Below, in pieces: positions 1 to 12,544 of a stretch of DNA of 64,000 nucleotides (within the stretch, counting starts at the first letter, position 1; every line of letters starts with the position of its first letter). Under the pieces are notes generated by a model. It searched no databases. It saw only the letters and a program-made list of their open reading frames with translations, and was not told where the DNA came from. The translations under genes and the position numbers were made by a program. Where the stretch lies: assembly GCA_002104945.1 (NCBI GenBank), contig MCFH01000001.1, positions 372,001 to 436,000 of the forward strand, given 5' to 3'. Origin of the DNA: Piromyces finnis. Taxonomy: Eukaryota; Neocallimastigomycota; Neocallimastigomycetes; Neocallimastigales; Neocallimastigaceae.

Positions 1-924
1 ATATGTCCTAGTGGACAATGTTGTTCAAAATATGGTTACTGTGGTACAACAAGTGACCACTGTAGTACTGGTTGTCAAGCTAATTATGGTATTTGTACTA
101 ATAGCACAATAACTACCACAAATAGTGATCTTTGTGGTAAAGAAACTGGAAATAAATGTGCAAATAATTTATGTTGTTCAAAATATGGTTATTGTGGGGA
201 TTCAGATGCCCATTGTTCCGTTAGCCAAGGATGTCAAGCTGGTTATGGACGTTGTGGTGATTTTGTTTCTAACTCTAAATTACAATACTATTACAAGTGT
301 AAAAACCCAAATCACTGGGCTCTTTCCTTTGATGATGGACCATACAAATATGATATGGAATTACTCAATCTTCTTAAAAAAAAAGGTGTTAAAGCCACTT
401 TCTTCCTTAATGGTAATAATGTTTTAGATATCACTTCAAAAAAGGGTGAGGCAATTGTTAAAAGAATGTATAAGGATGGACATGTTATTGGTTCACATAC
501 TTGGAAACACAGTGACCTTACCCTTCTCAGTAAAGAAGAGATTATTAGCGAAATGACAAAGTTAGAGAATGTTCTTCAAAAATATATTGGTAAGAAACCT
601 GCTTTTATGCGTCCACCATATGGTTCTGGTGCTAATAATGCTGAAATTGCTTCTATTTTATCTGATCTTGGATACACCGCTTCTTGTATATGGAATGTTG
701 ATACTTTAGATTGGGATAAAGTTGGGGATATTGATTATTCTATTAAAGTTTTTAAAAGTAATTTAGGTAATCCAATTATGTCTTTAAACCATTGTTTTTA
801 TGAAGGTATTACTGAAGCTACCTTACTTGCTTTAGCTGAAGCAGAAATTGATTTTATGTTATCTAAAGGATATACACCAGTAACAATGGATGTTTGTCTT
901 GGACTTGATGCTTATCAAAAATAA
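1..924 (+). CDS. CBM18 chitin deacetylase, 5' end outside window
   Basis: Open in frame 1 from the first base to TAA at 922-924, so the N-terminus lies upstream. The visible 307 residues hold two cysteine-rich CBM18 (hevein-like) chitin-binding modules, the first cut at its start (about residues 1-33) and the second about 46-88, each with the CCSKYGYCG core. A NodB/CE4 polysaccharide deacetylase domain follows (about 98-305). All CE4 motifs are present: SFDDGP (catalytic base and metal Asp), SHTWKH (metal histidines), RPPYG, the LDW motif and SLNH. Known role of the family: metal-dependent removal of N-acetyl groups from chitin at the wall. The layout and sequence match the complete gene at 16224-17717, but the linker here is short and not TTK-rich. 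No intron is seen. No GPI-like tail; it ends shortly after the domain, so it is likely secreted and held by its chitin-binding modules. Confidence 0.93.
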   Translation: MCPSGQCCSKYGYCGTTSDHCSTGCQANYGICTNSTITTTNSDLCGKETGNKCANNLCCSKYGYCGDSDAHCSVSQGCQAGYGRCGDFVSNSKLQYYYKCKNPNHWALSFDDGPYKYDMELLNLLKKKGVKATFFLNGNNVLDITSKKGEAIVKRMYKDGHVIGSHTWKHSDLTLLSKEEIISEMTKLENVLQKYIGKKPAFMRPPYGSGANNAEIASILSDLGYTASCIWNVDTLDWDKVGDIDYSIKVFKSNLGNPIMSLNHCFYEGITEATLLALAEAEIDFMLSKGYTPVTMDVCLGLDAYQK

Positions 925-2300
925 GTTAATGTCAATTAAGGAATAACAACCTTTGTTTTTTTTTTTTTTTAATAAGAAAAAATATAGGACAAAAGATACA
1001 AATAAATTAAAGTGATAAATCTAATTATTTTAATAACATATAAATGTATTGCTTTTATTATTATTATTTTTTTTTTTATAAATATATCAAATCAAATCAG
1101 ATTAATTACACAATTATTATTTTTAAATTAAGTATTAATATTTACAACTGTATATCTATTATCTATCCAACATATATATTTTTTAACAAAATAAAATTTT
1201 ATTTATAATCAAAAGAAAAGACAAAAATACAATTAAAATATTTACTTTTAATTGTTATTCAATTTTATAAAAATTCATTTTCAGTATTTTATTAATGCCA
1301 ATTCAAAATTGAAAATTATACTATTATCAATCTAAGTTAACTAATAAAAAAAAAATAAAAATAAAAATAAAATTAATTTTTTGTATCACTGATATAATTT
1401 ATAAATTTTCACATATATAACCATACCATAATACAATTATCAAATGATATTTTTTTTTATTATTTTCAACCTAATTTCAATATCAATTCATGTAGTTATT
1501 ACATAAGCAATTATATATATATATACATTTAAAATAAGTATACATTAAATAAAATAATTTAAGTATTTATATACATATAATACATAAACTTATCATTGTT
1601 GCTATCTGTTATTATTATTTATAATGTTTTTAATTTAACTATTAAAGATTTATTTATATTTTATTTTATCTATCTATTTATTTATTTTTTTCAAAATAAA
1701 TAATATTTTATGAACCTTTAAGTATTTTATGTTATTAAATTATCTAAACATCAAAATAATTTTAGTGTAGTATCAATAATAAAAAATATTTAGAATATTA
1801 ATTAATATTTTGGATTAGAGTTAAAAATATCATACAATAAATATTTTTATTATAGTGAGTTATAATGATTTTATTTTTTCATATTTCTCTAAAACCGTCT
1901 GCATAATTTTATAAATACCTTTGTTATATAGTTCTTACAAAACTGTAATTCAGTATAATTTTATTAAATTTTACATTATTTCTAATGAATTTTATGTTGT
2001 CTTATTCAGCATACTAATTCTAAATAGTTTTTATTTTTTAAATTTACAGCATCAAGAGAACTTACATTTCATTTAGAAATAAACGGGGAAAAAAATAATA
2101 ATAATAAATTATATTTAGTTGAATTAATATTAATAACGTTGTTAAATATAAATTATTAATTATTTTTTTAATTTTGTAAAATGTATATTATTTATTCATG
2201 ATTTGTTAATCTTGTTCAATTTAATCTTTTAATTTCATTTTTATTTTTATTCTTTTTTATAATAATACATTTTGATAAGTATTAATCACCACACCTATTT
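925..2300. other. intergenic, A/T-rich, no gene seen
   Basis: Homopolymer-rich A/T sequence with stops in all frames. A T-run at about 957-970, just after the deacetylase stop, is typical of gene ends here. Nothing else can be supported. Confidence 0.7.
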
Positions 2301-2309
2301 CTTAATAAA

Positions 2310-2358
<49 letters not shown>

Positions 2359-2903
2359 TTCCGAGTGCATTTCTCCCATCGATCAGAGTTAGCTCCAATG
2401 GTGGTTCTTAGAGAAACGTTGGCTCATTCCTATTGCTAGGTGGTTGTGACCCTCCTGGTCTGTCATACTGTTTCTTCAGCTTCGACGCTCACTTAATCCA
2501 TGTACATTAGATGCATGTCGTTGTACGATATTTCACAACTACAATGCTAAGCCTCTTATAGTCAATTTGATCACGTGTCAACCGCCCCCTAATGTTTACA
2601 CTTAAATTGATTAAGGAATATTATGTGTTTTTGGCATAGCCTAAGTCACCACTTATTAAGTTCTAATTTGGAATGTACCATGTACACTAGACCCTCTCAG
2701 GCCGGCTAGACGAGTGTTATTATCATAGTAGTAAATTAGAAAGTTCATTTATACTTACCTGAATATCATAACCCAACCCATGGCAAACCCAGTGGGAAAA
2801 TCCACAGGCACTGACATCTGCGGGGTCGAACCAGAAGCCTTATGTATGCTAAGGAAACGCCTTAACAACCAGGATAAAAACTGGAACGACTTAATAAACA
2901 TTT
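2301..2903 (-). mobile_element. SINE copy 1, full length, with target-site duplication
   Basis: A G/C-richer block in A/T-rich DNA. On the minus strand it runs from GTCGTTCCAG (2890 downward) to GAAGTT near 2356, then a poly-A tail (the T-run at 2315-2355). It is nearly identical over its whole length to the copy at 62839-63406. The same 13-14 bp (CTTAATAAACATTT) flanks it at 2301-2314 and 2890-2903, a target-site duplication. The head carries a perfect pol III B-box (GGTTCGACCCC on the minus strand, near 2831-2821) and a tRNA-like anticodon arm. An open frame at 2780-2965 crosses its edge and is not a gene. Inference: a recently inserted tRNA-derived SINE. Confidence 0.88.
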
Positions 2904-3666
2904 ATTTTTATTATTATTTAATATTTAAAATTTCCTTTTTATTATTATGTTTTTGTAGTGGTTAAATTATAACTCTTATTATTGTGTTTTTTTTATTAAT
3001 AAATAAGGTTTTATTAAATATTTTGAATGTGCCGTTTTCTATGATGATAAATGAAAGATTTTTAAAAAAATGGCCGCATTTCATTTATTTAATAATTTGT
3101 AATAAAGAAATGGCACCTCAATATCTATTGGTCAATAATAATAAAAAAAAGTTTTAATAATGATTTCTTCTAGTATTTTCATTTTTTTTTTTTTTTATCA
3201 AATGTTTTTTTTTTTTATTTTATTATGTGTAAAAAAAAAAAAAAAAGGGAATGAATAAAGGATACTAAAGTTGGGATATCGGCTGATAAAAAAAAGTTAT
3301 AATGAACAAGAATTATAAAATAAAGTGTTGCTTACATTTAGAAAAAAAAAAATAAAATTTTTTTATATTAAATTTTTATTGGTATTAATAATAATTAATT
3401 TTATTTTTAATTATTATTTATATTAATAATATTAAAATTAATAAAATCAAAAATATTTTTAATTTTATTATTGTTTAAAAAGTAATTGAATGGATATATA
3501 AAGCCAAAGAATTCTTTTAATAATAATAACTTTTTTTTTTTTAAAGAAATAAAAGCATATTATTTAAAAAGAGTATTTAAACAACATTAATATTTAAAAG
3601 TTTTAAAATAAATAATAAATAATAATTTGAATACAATACATAATAATAATTAAAAAAAAAAAAAGA
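2904..3666. other. intergenic, A/T-rich
   Basis: Upstream region of the deacetylase at 3667. Holds T and A runs (3182-3197, 3232-3246) and no supportable open frame. The A-rich leader directly before ATG is the usual pattern in this window. Confidence 0.65.
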
Positions 3667-4885
3667 ATGGTTTTGGTATCAAATTTGAAAAAAACTTTAT
3701 TGTTTATTACACTTTCTTCATTTATTAAATCTAGTATTGCTTTAGAACAATTCATCACTTGTATCAATAATGGAGATATTGCTTTAACTTTTGATGATGG
3801 TCCAAGTTTAGATTATACTAGTAGAATTCTTGATATTCTTGATTATGAAGATGTCAAAGCTACTTTTTTTGTTAACGGTATGAATACATGTGATTTAAAG
3901 AATAATCAAGTTGCTAGAGTATGTTTCTAACCAATATTAAATAAACATGAAAAGAAAATAATAGTAATAATAAAAGAATAGTAAAAGAAAAATATCATTA
4001 ATATTTATAGAATGAATGAATATTTATTTTTTTATTTTTCCTTAATAATAGGATATTATAAAAAGAGAGTATGAAAGTGGTCATGTTATTGCTAGTCATA
4101 CCTATTCTCATCCTCTTACTGGTATTACACCTTTAGGCGAAAAAAAATTGACTTTTGAAATTAATGCATTAAATAATATCCTTTATGATATTGTTGGTGT
4201 AAAACCAGCTTTCTTTAGACCTCCTTTAGGTGAATATACTCCTGAAAACGCAATAGTTCTCGAAAACTGTGGTATCACTGCTGTAAGAAATATTGAATAT
4301 ATTTCAAATTATAATTTAATAAATTTTTTTTCATTTTAATTAATTATTTTATTTTATTCTTTTTTTTTTTTTAAATTTATTATTTAGAATATTTTATGGA
4401 ATTTAGATTCAGAAGATTGGAATTCTCAATATAATGCCACTCAACAATATGTTGATATATTGGGAACTAGTGATCCATCAGTATCTTCATTTATTACATT
4501 AAATCATGATATTCAAGAAGTAACTGCTATGCAAAATTTGCCTATAGTCATTCCATATATTAAAAGTCTCGGATACCGATTTGTTACTATGGATGTATGT
4601 ACTGGTATGAGCGCATATCAAGATGGTAGTAATCCTCCTAAAGTTAGTACAAATTCAACTTCATATAAAAAAGGTAATAATCCTTATATCCCAATAACCT
4701 CTAATTTAAATTCAAACGGTAACACATACGGTAACACATATGGAATGTCTAATAACATGAATAGTTATGATGCTGTCAACAATGAAGGAATAACTTTCGA
4801 TCTTGAGGCTGGTGGTGCAATTCATTCTCATTCTTTTGGATTATTCGCACTATCCTTTTTATTTATCATTTTTTATTTAATTTAA
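3667..4885 (+). CDS. GPI-type polysaccharide deacetylase, active motifs intact
   Basis: Three exons: 3667-3918, 4052-4282 and 4388-4885, giving 326 residues; introns start GTATGT and GTAAGA, end TAG, and both are phase 0. The start ATG follows an A-rich leader and opens a signal peptide (about 1-26). The NodB domain covers about 30-235 with TFDDGP, SHTYSH, RPPLG, the SEDW motif and TLNHD all present, so catalysis on chitin or chitooligosaccharide is plausible. An Asn/Ser/Gly-rich stretch follows, then a hydrophobic C-terminus ending FIIFYLI, typical of a GPI attachment signal. No CBM18. It is the intact reference for the related genes at 5564-7941 and 11047-13243, which share both intron sites. 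It is convergent with the next gene. Confidence 0.9.
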
Positions 4886-5563
4886 TTTAATTAGATGTAT
4901 ACATTACATGATACCATTTTTCAATACATGTATATAAACAAAAAACGACTAAATTAAGCTATTTTTTAAAAAATTTATTATATATTAATAATAATAATAA
5001 TATAATTATTATTTTATAACTATCTATCATTATCTTTTAATATATCTTTATTTAATAAAGTGGTTCATTCTTTTATCACCGACTTTTTCTATTTTCCAAT
5101 AATATAATATATGAAAGTTTTCTTTGACATTATTTATTTTAAGTATCAACACTTTTTAATTATTTTTTTTTTTCTAATAGCAAAATTAAGATACACATTT
5201 ACTTTAAATTTTAATAAGATGATTTATATATATCATTTGCTACATAAAATGTGATATTTTGTAATACTACATAAAAAATATTTTTCTATTCCTTATACTT
5301 TGGTCATAAATAAAAAAAAAAAAAAACTTTTTAAATTAAGATTTTTTTTGGCTCTTTATTTAATTATTGATATTTTAATTATAATATAAATTATTTATTA
5401 ATATAATTATAAAAAATTATTTTAATAAAATTCTTTTATAAAAATTTAATTATATTAACATAATAGTAATAAAGAATAATATATTACTTATTTCTAATAT
5501 ATATTTAAAAGAATTCAAAAAAAATATAAACTATTAGGTAACTTAAAAAAAGTCTATCAATTC
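4886..5563. other. 3'-3' intergenic region
   Basis: Lies between two convergent deacetylase genes. A/T-rich with poly-A/T runs (5162-5173, 5310-5325) that could serve 3' ends on both strands. No gene or repeat recognised. Confidence 0.6.
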
Positions 5564-7941
5564 TTAAAATAATAAATATAATGAAGAAATAAGAATCATA
5601 ACGAATGAAGAGGTAATTGGATTAATCTTAATAAATCCGCTTTCACTAAGTTCACCATTATCACTAGATTCACCATTATCAGTATTAACAGTATTACCAT
5701 TATTTATGGTATTAGAGTTGGAGTTGTTACCATTATTGATATTGTTTCCATTGTTACTAACTGGTTTTTCTTCATCTTCACTTTCATTGTCACTTACTTG
5801 GACATATTCGTTATCATTGTCACTATCGACATCGTCATCATCAATATCAATATCTTTATCATTTTCACTTTCACTTTCATTGTCACCTTCACTGCTACTT
5901 TCACTATCACTTGTTGGTTTTGGACCTAATGAAGTAGTGGTTTCAGTAGTAGTGGTTTCAGTAGTAGTGGTTTCAGTAGTAGTAGTTTCAGTAGAAGTAG
6001 TTTCTTCAGTTGTGGTAGAAGTGGAAGTAGTTTCTTCAGTAGTGGTAGAAGTGGAAGTAGTTTCTTCAGTAGTGGTAGAAGTGGAAGTAGTTTCTTCAGT
6101 AGTGGTAGAAGTGGAAGTTGTTTCTTCAGTAGTGGTAGAAGTGGAAGTTGTTTCTTCAGTAGTAGTAGAAGTGGAAGTTGTTTCTTTAGTAGTAGTAGAA
6201 GTGGAAGTTGTTTCTTCAGTAGTAGTGGTTGAAGTTGTTTCTTCAGTAGTAGTAGAAGTGGAAGTAGTTTCTTCAGTAGTAGTAGAAGTGGAAGTTGTTT
6301 CTTCAGTTGTAGTGGTTGAAGTAGTTTCTTCAGTTGTAGTGGTTGAAGTTGTTTCTTCAGTAGTAGTAGAAGTGGAAGTAGTTTCTTCAGTAGTAGTGGT
6401 TGAAGTAGTTTCTTCAGTAGTAGTGGTTGAAGTAGTTTCTTCAGTTGTAGTGGTTGAAGTAGTTTCTTCAGTTGTAGTGGTTGAAGTAGTTTCTTCAGTT
6501 GTAGTGGTTGAAGTAGTTTCTTCAGTTGTAGTGGTTGAAGTAGTTTCTTCTTCAGTAGTAGTGGTTGAAGTAGTTTCTTCTTCAGTAGTAGTGGTTGAAG
6601 TAGTTTCTTCAGTTGTAGTGGTTGAAGTAGTTTCTTCTTCAGTTGTAGTGGTTGAAGTAGTTTCTTCTTCAGTAGTAGTGGTTGAAGTAGTTTCTTCTTC
6701 AGTAGTAGTGGTTGAAGTAGTTTCTTCAATAGTAGTAGTAGATGTTACAGTAGTAGTAATTGGTATAGTTGTGGTAGTAGTAGTTGTTGTTGTTGTAGTA
6801 ATGGTAGTAGTTGTTGTAATTGGTTCTTCGAAATTTGTGGTGGTATCTTCAATATCAACATCATCATCATCAAAATCTTCAAGAAATTCAATAATAGTTG
6901 GGTATGCTGCTCTAGATGCTATTGATGGTTGTACAACTTTAGCCGAGGTAACTAAAGAATCTTCAACATATTCATCTTTTAATCTTTTAACTAATAAAGT
7001 ATCCTCTTCATCAATTTCTTGATAAGCATTTACACCAATACATTCATCTATTGTAACAAATTTATATCCTAAACTTTTTACATAAATAATTATATTTTCC
7101 AATTCGTTTACAGGAGAATTATCATGATTTAGTGTAATAAATGAGTCTGTAGATGGATCTGAATTATCTAATATATTTTTAAATTGTTCTATACCCTTTG
7201 AATTTTTATTCCAATCTTCTGAATCTAAATTCCATAAGATATTCTTTTAATTTTTTTTTTAATTTAATAAATATAAATTATATATTTAAAAAAAATTGGT
7301 ATAAAATATTTTAATAATATTAATAATAGGTTCATATATTATAAATTTTTTCTTTTTTTTACATACAGCATTGAAATCACATTCTTCAAGAACTTCTAAC
7401 TTTGATTCATTATAATCACCATTTGGTGGTCTAAATAATGCTGGCTTAACACCAATAATATCATAAATTGCATTATTTAATTTATTAAGATCTTCTTCTA
7501 ATTCTTCATTACTTAATTTTGAAATACCAATTGGGTATGAATAAGTGTTACTTCCTATGATATGACCTTCACTAAATTGTCTTTCAATGATATCCTATAT
7601 TATTTATTTATTTGATTATTTATTCATTCATTCATTTAATAATTAATATTCAATCAATAATATGTATTTTTTAAAAAAAAATGGAAAATTTTTTATACCT
7701 TTAAACTTTGATTTTCAATAATACCATCTTTTTTTCCATTTACAAAAAATGTTGCTTTAACATTTTCTTTTTTAAGAATATTTAATATACTTTCGGTATA
7801 TAAAACATCTGGACCATCTTCAAATGTTAATGCAATTTCTCCTGGATTACTACAATGATTATATGTTTCGATGTTAACAGCGGTTACTGCATTAAAAATT
7901 GCTGTTAATATTAATAATGATTTTTTAAAACAGGAAAACAT
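5564..7941 (-). CDS. Deacetylase-like wall protein, catalytic motifs lost, Thr/Glu stalk
   Basis: Three exons on the minus strand: 7941-7699, 7594-7367 and 7243-5564, 716 residues; both introns phase 0 at the same sites as in the 3667 gene. Signal peptide about 1-21. The NodB fold is recognisable (about 28-230), but motif 1 reads TFEDGP (catalytic Asp to Glu) and motif 2 reads SNTYSY, where both metal-binding histidines of SHTYSH are lost; RPPNG, SEDW and TLNHD remain. A metal-dependent reaction is therefore unlikely. Residues about 300-595 are tandem EETTSTTTT-type repeats, likely O-glycosylated, followed by an acidic Ser/Asp segment, an Asn-rich segment and a GPI-like tail ending SSLYLLF. 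Inference: a wall-anchored structural or chitin-binding protein. The last intron uses an AAG acceptor. The antisense frame across the repeat is open only because of the repeat's composition. Confidence 0.87.
5928..6735 (-). repeat. coding minisatellite, Thr/Ser/Glu units
   Basis: Imperfect tandem units of about 24-33 bases inside exon 3 of the 5564-7941 gene, encoding EETTSTTTT, EEETTSTTTT and EETTSTSTTT variants and ending in TTTTE units. Variant types are grouped in runs (STSTTT units near the C-terminal side, EEE units near the N-terminal side), as expected of local unit duplication. Length is likely to vary between strains. Confidence 0.9.
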
Positions 7942-9450
7942 TTTTAATGTATTTTTTATAATTATTTAAATTAGTAATTATTTTTTTTATTGATGTTTAA
8001 ATATTGTTAAGACAAAACTATGTTTTTTTTTTTTTTTATTATTATTATATAAATTATTTTATTGTTAATGATATTAAAAAAAAAAAAAAAGAAGAAAAAA
8101 TTGGCATTTTTATGTGTTTTTCGTTTCCATAATTTAACTAATAATAAAAAATAATTTTCTGATAATAATTAATATTAAATTTAAATTTATTTCAAATTCA
8201 AAGTTAATTAACATTAATTAAAAAATAATTATTTAATAATTGATATTTTAAATATTTTAATGGATTTATTATACTAATTAGTCAAGCAGTTTAAATGAAT
8301 ATTTAAATATCCATCTAAATTCAAAAAAATATTTTTTTTTATTATTAATAGGAAAATATATCCAATAATATGAATAAAATATAATAATTAAAAGAGTAAC
8401 ATTAAGTTTATTATAATAAACTTTTTTGAATAACTTTATTACAATGTAATTTAAAGAAGAGTAAACTTTAATCATAATAATTACAATTTCAAAAATAAAA
8501 TTTAAAATTAAAATAAAAAACTATATAATTAAAATTGCAATTATTATATTAATTATGTGGAATACAAGATTTGATTATTATTGACATTATTGATTCTTAA
8601 TTCATGTTTGATTGATGTAAGCTAATATCAAACAATTTATCATACTTCATTTTTGATGAAAATAAGTATATAAAAGTTTCTAAAATTTTAATTAATATTA
8701 TTTATTTCTTATCAATCCACCTATTAAATGATTTTTTGATCTTTATCGCAGTTAAATAAAAATGATAATAGTTAACTTTAAAAGTCCATAATTATCATTT
8801 AAGTTTTATTTTATCAAACAATAAAAATAGAGAATAAATATTATTGAATATTTTTGGATTTTAAATCCATTTATACACATTTATTAATATAATGTAATAA
8901 ATTATATACTACAAAGAATACTAAATTAATTAAATAGATCAAAAGAAATATATAAAAAGAAATATATATTTTATATATATTTCATATTTTACTTTAAATA
9001 TTTATACGTATTCAAGATAAAATATTTTATATCATTGTCATAATGTTAATTATTCAATAAGGTTTAAATAGTTACTTTAAATATTTATAAATATTTTATG
9101 TAATGTTAATTATTTAATAATTAAATATTTAAACTTTATTTATTTAATTAAAATATTTTATAAAAAAAATAAGAAAAAAAAGAATTATGAAAAAAAATTT
9201 TGGATAAATATTTAATTATTATAATAATAGGATTTAGTTAAAAAAAAAGTTTAAAATTTGTATTGACATAATACATTTCATTTATTATTTATTACTAAGC
9301 AATATATTTCATATTTAATATTAATTCTATAATTAAAAGCATTTTGAGAAAAATTAAATATATTTGTCTATAAAATTATACATTTTAATTAGTAGAAAAA
9401 ATTATTTGATGATAATTTAATAATTTAATTTATTATTATTTTTTTATTAG
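7942..9450. other. intergenic, A/T-rich, no gene seen
   Basis: Upstream of the minus-strand gene starting at 7941. A short open frame at 8278-8475 is low-complexity Lys/Asn/Tyr/Ile and lacks any support. No repeats beyond simple A/T runs. Confidence 0.6.
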
Positions 9451-9454
9451 AGTT

Positions 9455-10330
9455 ATTTCTCAACTCATTTTAGTAATAACGGATGGATCAACACATTTAT
9501 CTATATAAAGTGTCATTGAATAGTAAATACACATAAAGTCATTATTATTAGATAGAAGATAATCATTGGCGTCGTAAACATTAATTGGTTCATATTTAGC
9601 ATTATCTGAAGCATTATAGGTAGTATTAACTTCTAGATTCTATAGCTAATTTTGAAACATTGTTATTTTTTAAATTTAAAATATCGACTTCATTAAATGT
9701 TTTATGGTCTCTATACAATAATTTACCACCAATAATAATCATAGTATAATCATCATAGAATAACATTTTACCTTCTTTGAAGGTATCCCCAATATTTAAG
9801 ATATCCTCATCTGCATCATAGGCATGGTTGAAGATTTCACCAAGTGCCCATTTATATTCTCCATCGCTTAATTAAATTTTTATTATTAGAAATTAAATTA
9901 GTAATATCGGTCCTTTTTGTAGTATTTTTTGTGAATTTTATATTTATTATTATTTAATGTAATTTTAGCTTCATTGAAACTATTTCGATTCTACAACTTC
10001 CATCATGAAATGGATGAATCTTTCATTTTCATGGCAACTCCATATGTTTATATATCTTTACTATTTTTAATAAATTCCATTAATTTATTACTATTACCTC
10101 CATACACAGTATCTGTTGATTGATTATCATCACCTCCAATATATTTAAAATAACGCCCTATATTATTAACAATAAGCTACACCAAACCATGTAGGTTCAA
10201 TGTATTTCGAATACTCTTCAATAAACTGTTTCGTTTTTTAGAGTTAATATAAATGAGATCGACTATTTTTGTGATATCATTATAGTCGTGCATACAAAAC
10301 TCCTTTTTATCTGTCTTTACAAAAAAATAT
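9455..10330 (-). pseudogene. decayed coding remnant, unrecognised
   Basis: The base mix rises out of A/T background and reads as protein on the minus strand in pieces. One runs from about 9870 to about 9630 (contains the string MLFYDDYTMIIIGGKLLYRD), breaks at a frameshift/stop near 9640, and continues in another frame to about 9470. Further pieces lie at about 10325-10160 and 10170-10060, again broken by stops and frameshifts. I do not recognise the family. Several independent breaks argue for a pseudogene rather than introns, since no GT..AG pairs bridge the frames. Confidence 0.5.
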
Positions 10331-10335
10331 AATTA

Positions 10336-10605
10336 AGAAAATAAAAGATTTTATTCTTAATTATATTGAGGTGTTAAGGATATTTAAAAATGGTGTATCC
10401 AAATTGAATTATGATAAAGATAATTTCATTAATGGTATCTCAGAAAACGATATAAATAACACGGAAAAAGCATTCAATAAAATATAAAATATTCAACACT
10501 ATTGTTGATAATGAAGGAAATAAATTAGTATATTATAATATATTTAATAATGATAATCAATCTAAATTACATAAAGATATATTAATTAAAAATGTTAATA
10601 AATAA
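10336..10605 (+). pseudogene. decayed coding remnant, unrecognised
   Basis: Lys/Asn-rich but protein-like reading on the plus strand (starts KKIKDFILNYIEVLRIFKNG), with a stop near 10486. It continues in a shifted frame to a stop at about 10602. It could be part of the same dead locus as 9455-10330 in the opposite orientation, or a separate relic. No family recognised. Confidence 0.35.
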
Positions 10606-11046
10606 ATTCTTATAATTTATTAAACGAAAACTCCGAGAAATGCACATTTGCATGTTACTTAATTTTGGTAAAGATAATAAAGAATTTGATTAAGTAGTTT
10701 TTTTCATGATATATTGTATTGTATTCCACAAGTTTTGAAAGAATCATAATTTTTTTTTATATATATACATTATACACTAAAAGTTAAGATAAAAAAAAAA
10801 CATCACTCTATATTTCATTAGTAATTATTTTTATATTCATTTCTTATTAAAGAGAATATTTTAAAATTATAATTTATTTATAATTATATATACTTTTTTT
10901 CTTTTTTTTATTTTATTTCATAACTTTTTATTTAAATATATATTTTTTATTATAATAATCTAAATTTTAATCTTTTTTAAAAAAATACAATTTTGTTTAT
11001 TAATACATAAATATTAATAAAAAATGTCTATTTCAAAATTTAAGAT
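10606..11046. other. 3' intergenic region
   Basis: A/T-rich sequence beyond the 3' end of the next minus-strand gene; only poly-T/A runs seen. Confidence 0.6.
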
Positions 11047-12511
11047 TTAAAATAAAAAATAGAAAATAGTAAATAATAATACTAATAAAGTAGAATTAAT
11101 TGTGCTTATTCTAGTAAATCCATTAGATTCAGCATTTCCATTAAGAGAATTACCATCATAATTATTAATATTACCGTTTTTATTTGTATTAGTATTAGCA
11201 CCCATGTTTGAATTTTGATTTTGACTGTCTAAACTTTGGTTTTGACCTTCATATGGGGTTTCATCAATTTCAGCATTGTTAGCAATGTCTTGAATATTTA
11301 CACCTAAATTTTCTTCATCACTACTACTTTCAATTGCTTCATATTGAATATTTTCATTATCTTGGGTATTGTTAATGACATCCTCCTCACTATATTCATT
11401 ATTGATTTGATTATCACCATAATTCATTCCATTATTACCATTATTGTTATTGCTGTTGCTGTTGTTATTATAGCTGTTGTTGTTGTAGTTGCCATTTCCA
11501 TTTACATTGGTAATATTATTGTTAACAACAGTATTATTGCCACTATTACCATTATCATTTTCATCAGCACTGTCAATAACTTGGTCATCATTGATATTAG
11601 ATTCTATATTATCATCAATATTGTCTTCGACGTTATTTTCAATATTGTTATTATCAACATTGATATTATTGTTGCTTTCATTAATGTTTTCTTGGGTATC
11701 ATTGAAGTCATCATTGTTATTGCCATTATCATTTTCATCAGCACTATCAATAACTTGTTCATCATTAATATTACTTTCTATATTGTCATCAATATTGTCT
11801 ACAATATTGTTGTCAGCAATATTTTCAATAGTATTATCATCATTTATATTATCATTAATATTAACATCATCATTGTTATCATCAATATTTCCAATTTCAT
11901 TATTGTCTACTTCAATATTATCTTGAGAATTTTGAGAGTCATTATTATTGTTATCTTTGTTTTCGTTAGTTTCACCTTCATTATCATCATCGCTTTTATT
12001 ATCATCTTCCTCTTCATTGGAACTATCGTCACTACTACTGTTGTCATCATCCTTGTCATCATCCTTGTCATCATCCTTGTCATCATCCTTGTCATCATCC
12101 TTGTCATCATCCTTGTCATCCTCCTTTTCACTATCACTAACAACAATATCATTTCTATCATTATCAATTACTTCTTCAGCTTCTTCTTCATCACTAACTT
12201 GTGGTAAATCAATTTCATCATCGTTATATCTTTTTCCTAAGTTATCATCACTTAGAGGATCTGATTGGTATGGTTCCATACCAATACATTCACTCATAGT
12301 AACAAATTTATATCCAGATTCCTTACTATACTTTATTATTTTCTTTAAACTTTCTAATGTATTTCCTTGAATATCATGATTTAATGTGATAAATGAATTA
12401 CTACCTGAATCTAAATTTCCAAGAATTTCTATATATTGTTCGTAAGCATTTCTATTTTTATTACTCCAATCTTCAAAATCTAAATTCCATAAAATATTCT
12501 ATATTATTATA

Positions 12512-12544
<33 letters not shown>

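Noticed and set aside
2780-2965. 61-codon open frame starting MANPVGKSTG
   Set aside because: It lies across the 5' edge of SINE copy 1 and runs into the flank; the equivalent frame is not kept in the other copies.
5706-7022. 438-codon open frame on the plus strand (Val/Ser-rich) opposite the Thr/Glu repeats
   Set aside because: It lacks stops only because the antisense of ACT/GAA-type codons has none; it has no domain, and the minus-strand frame continues a spliced NodB gene.
11344-12370. Open plus-strand frames (Ile/Val- and Ser/Leu-rich) opposite the Asp/Asn-rich stalk
   Set aside because: Composition shadows of GAT/AAT codons of the minus-strand gene; no start context or domain.
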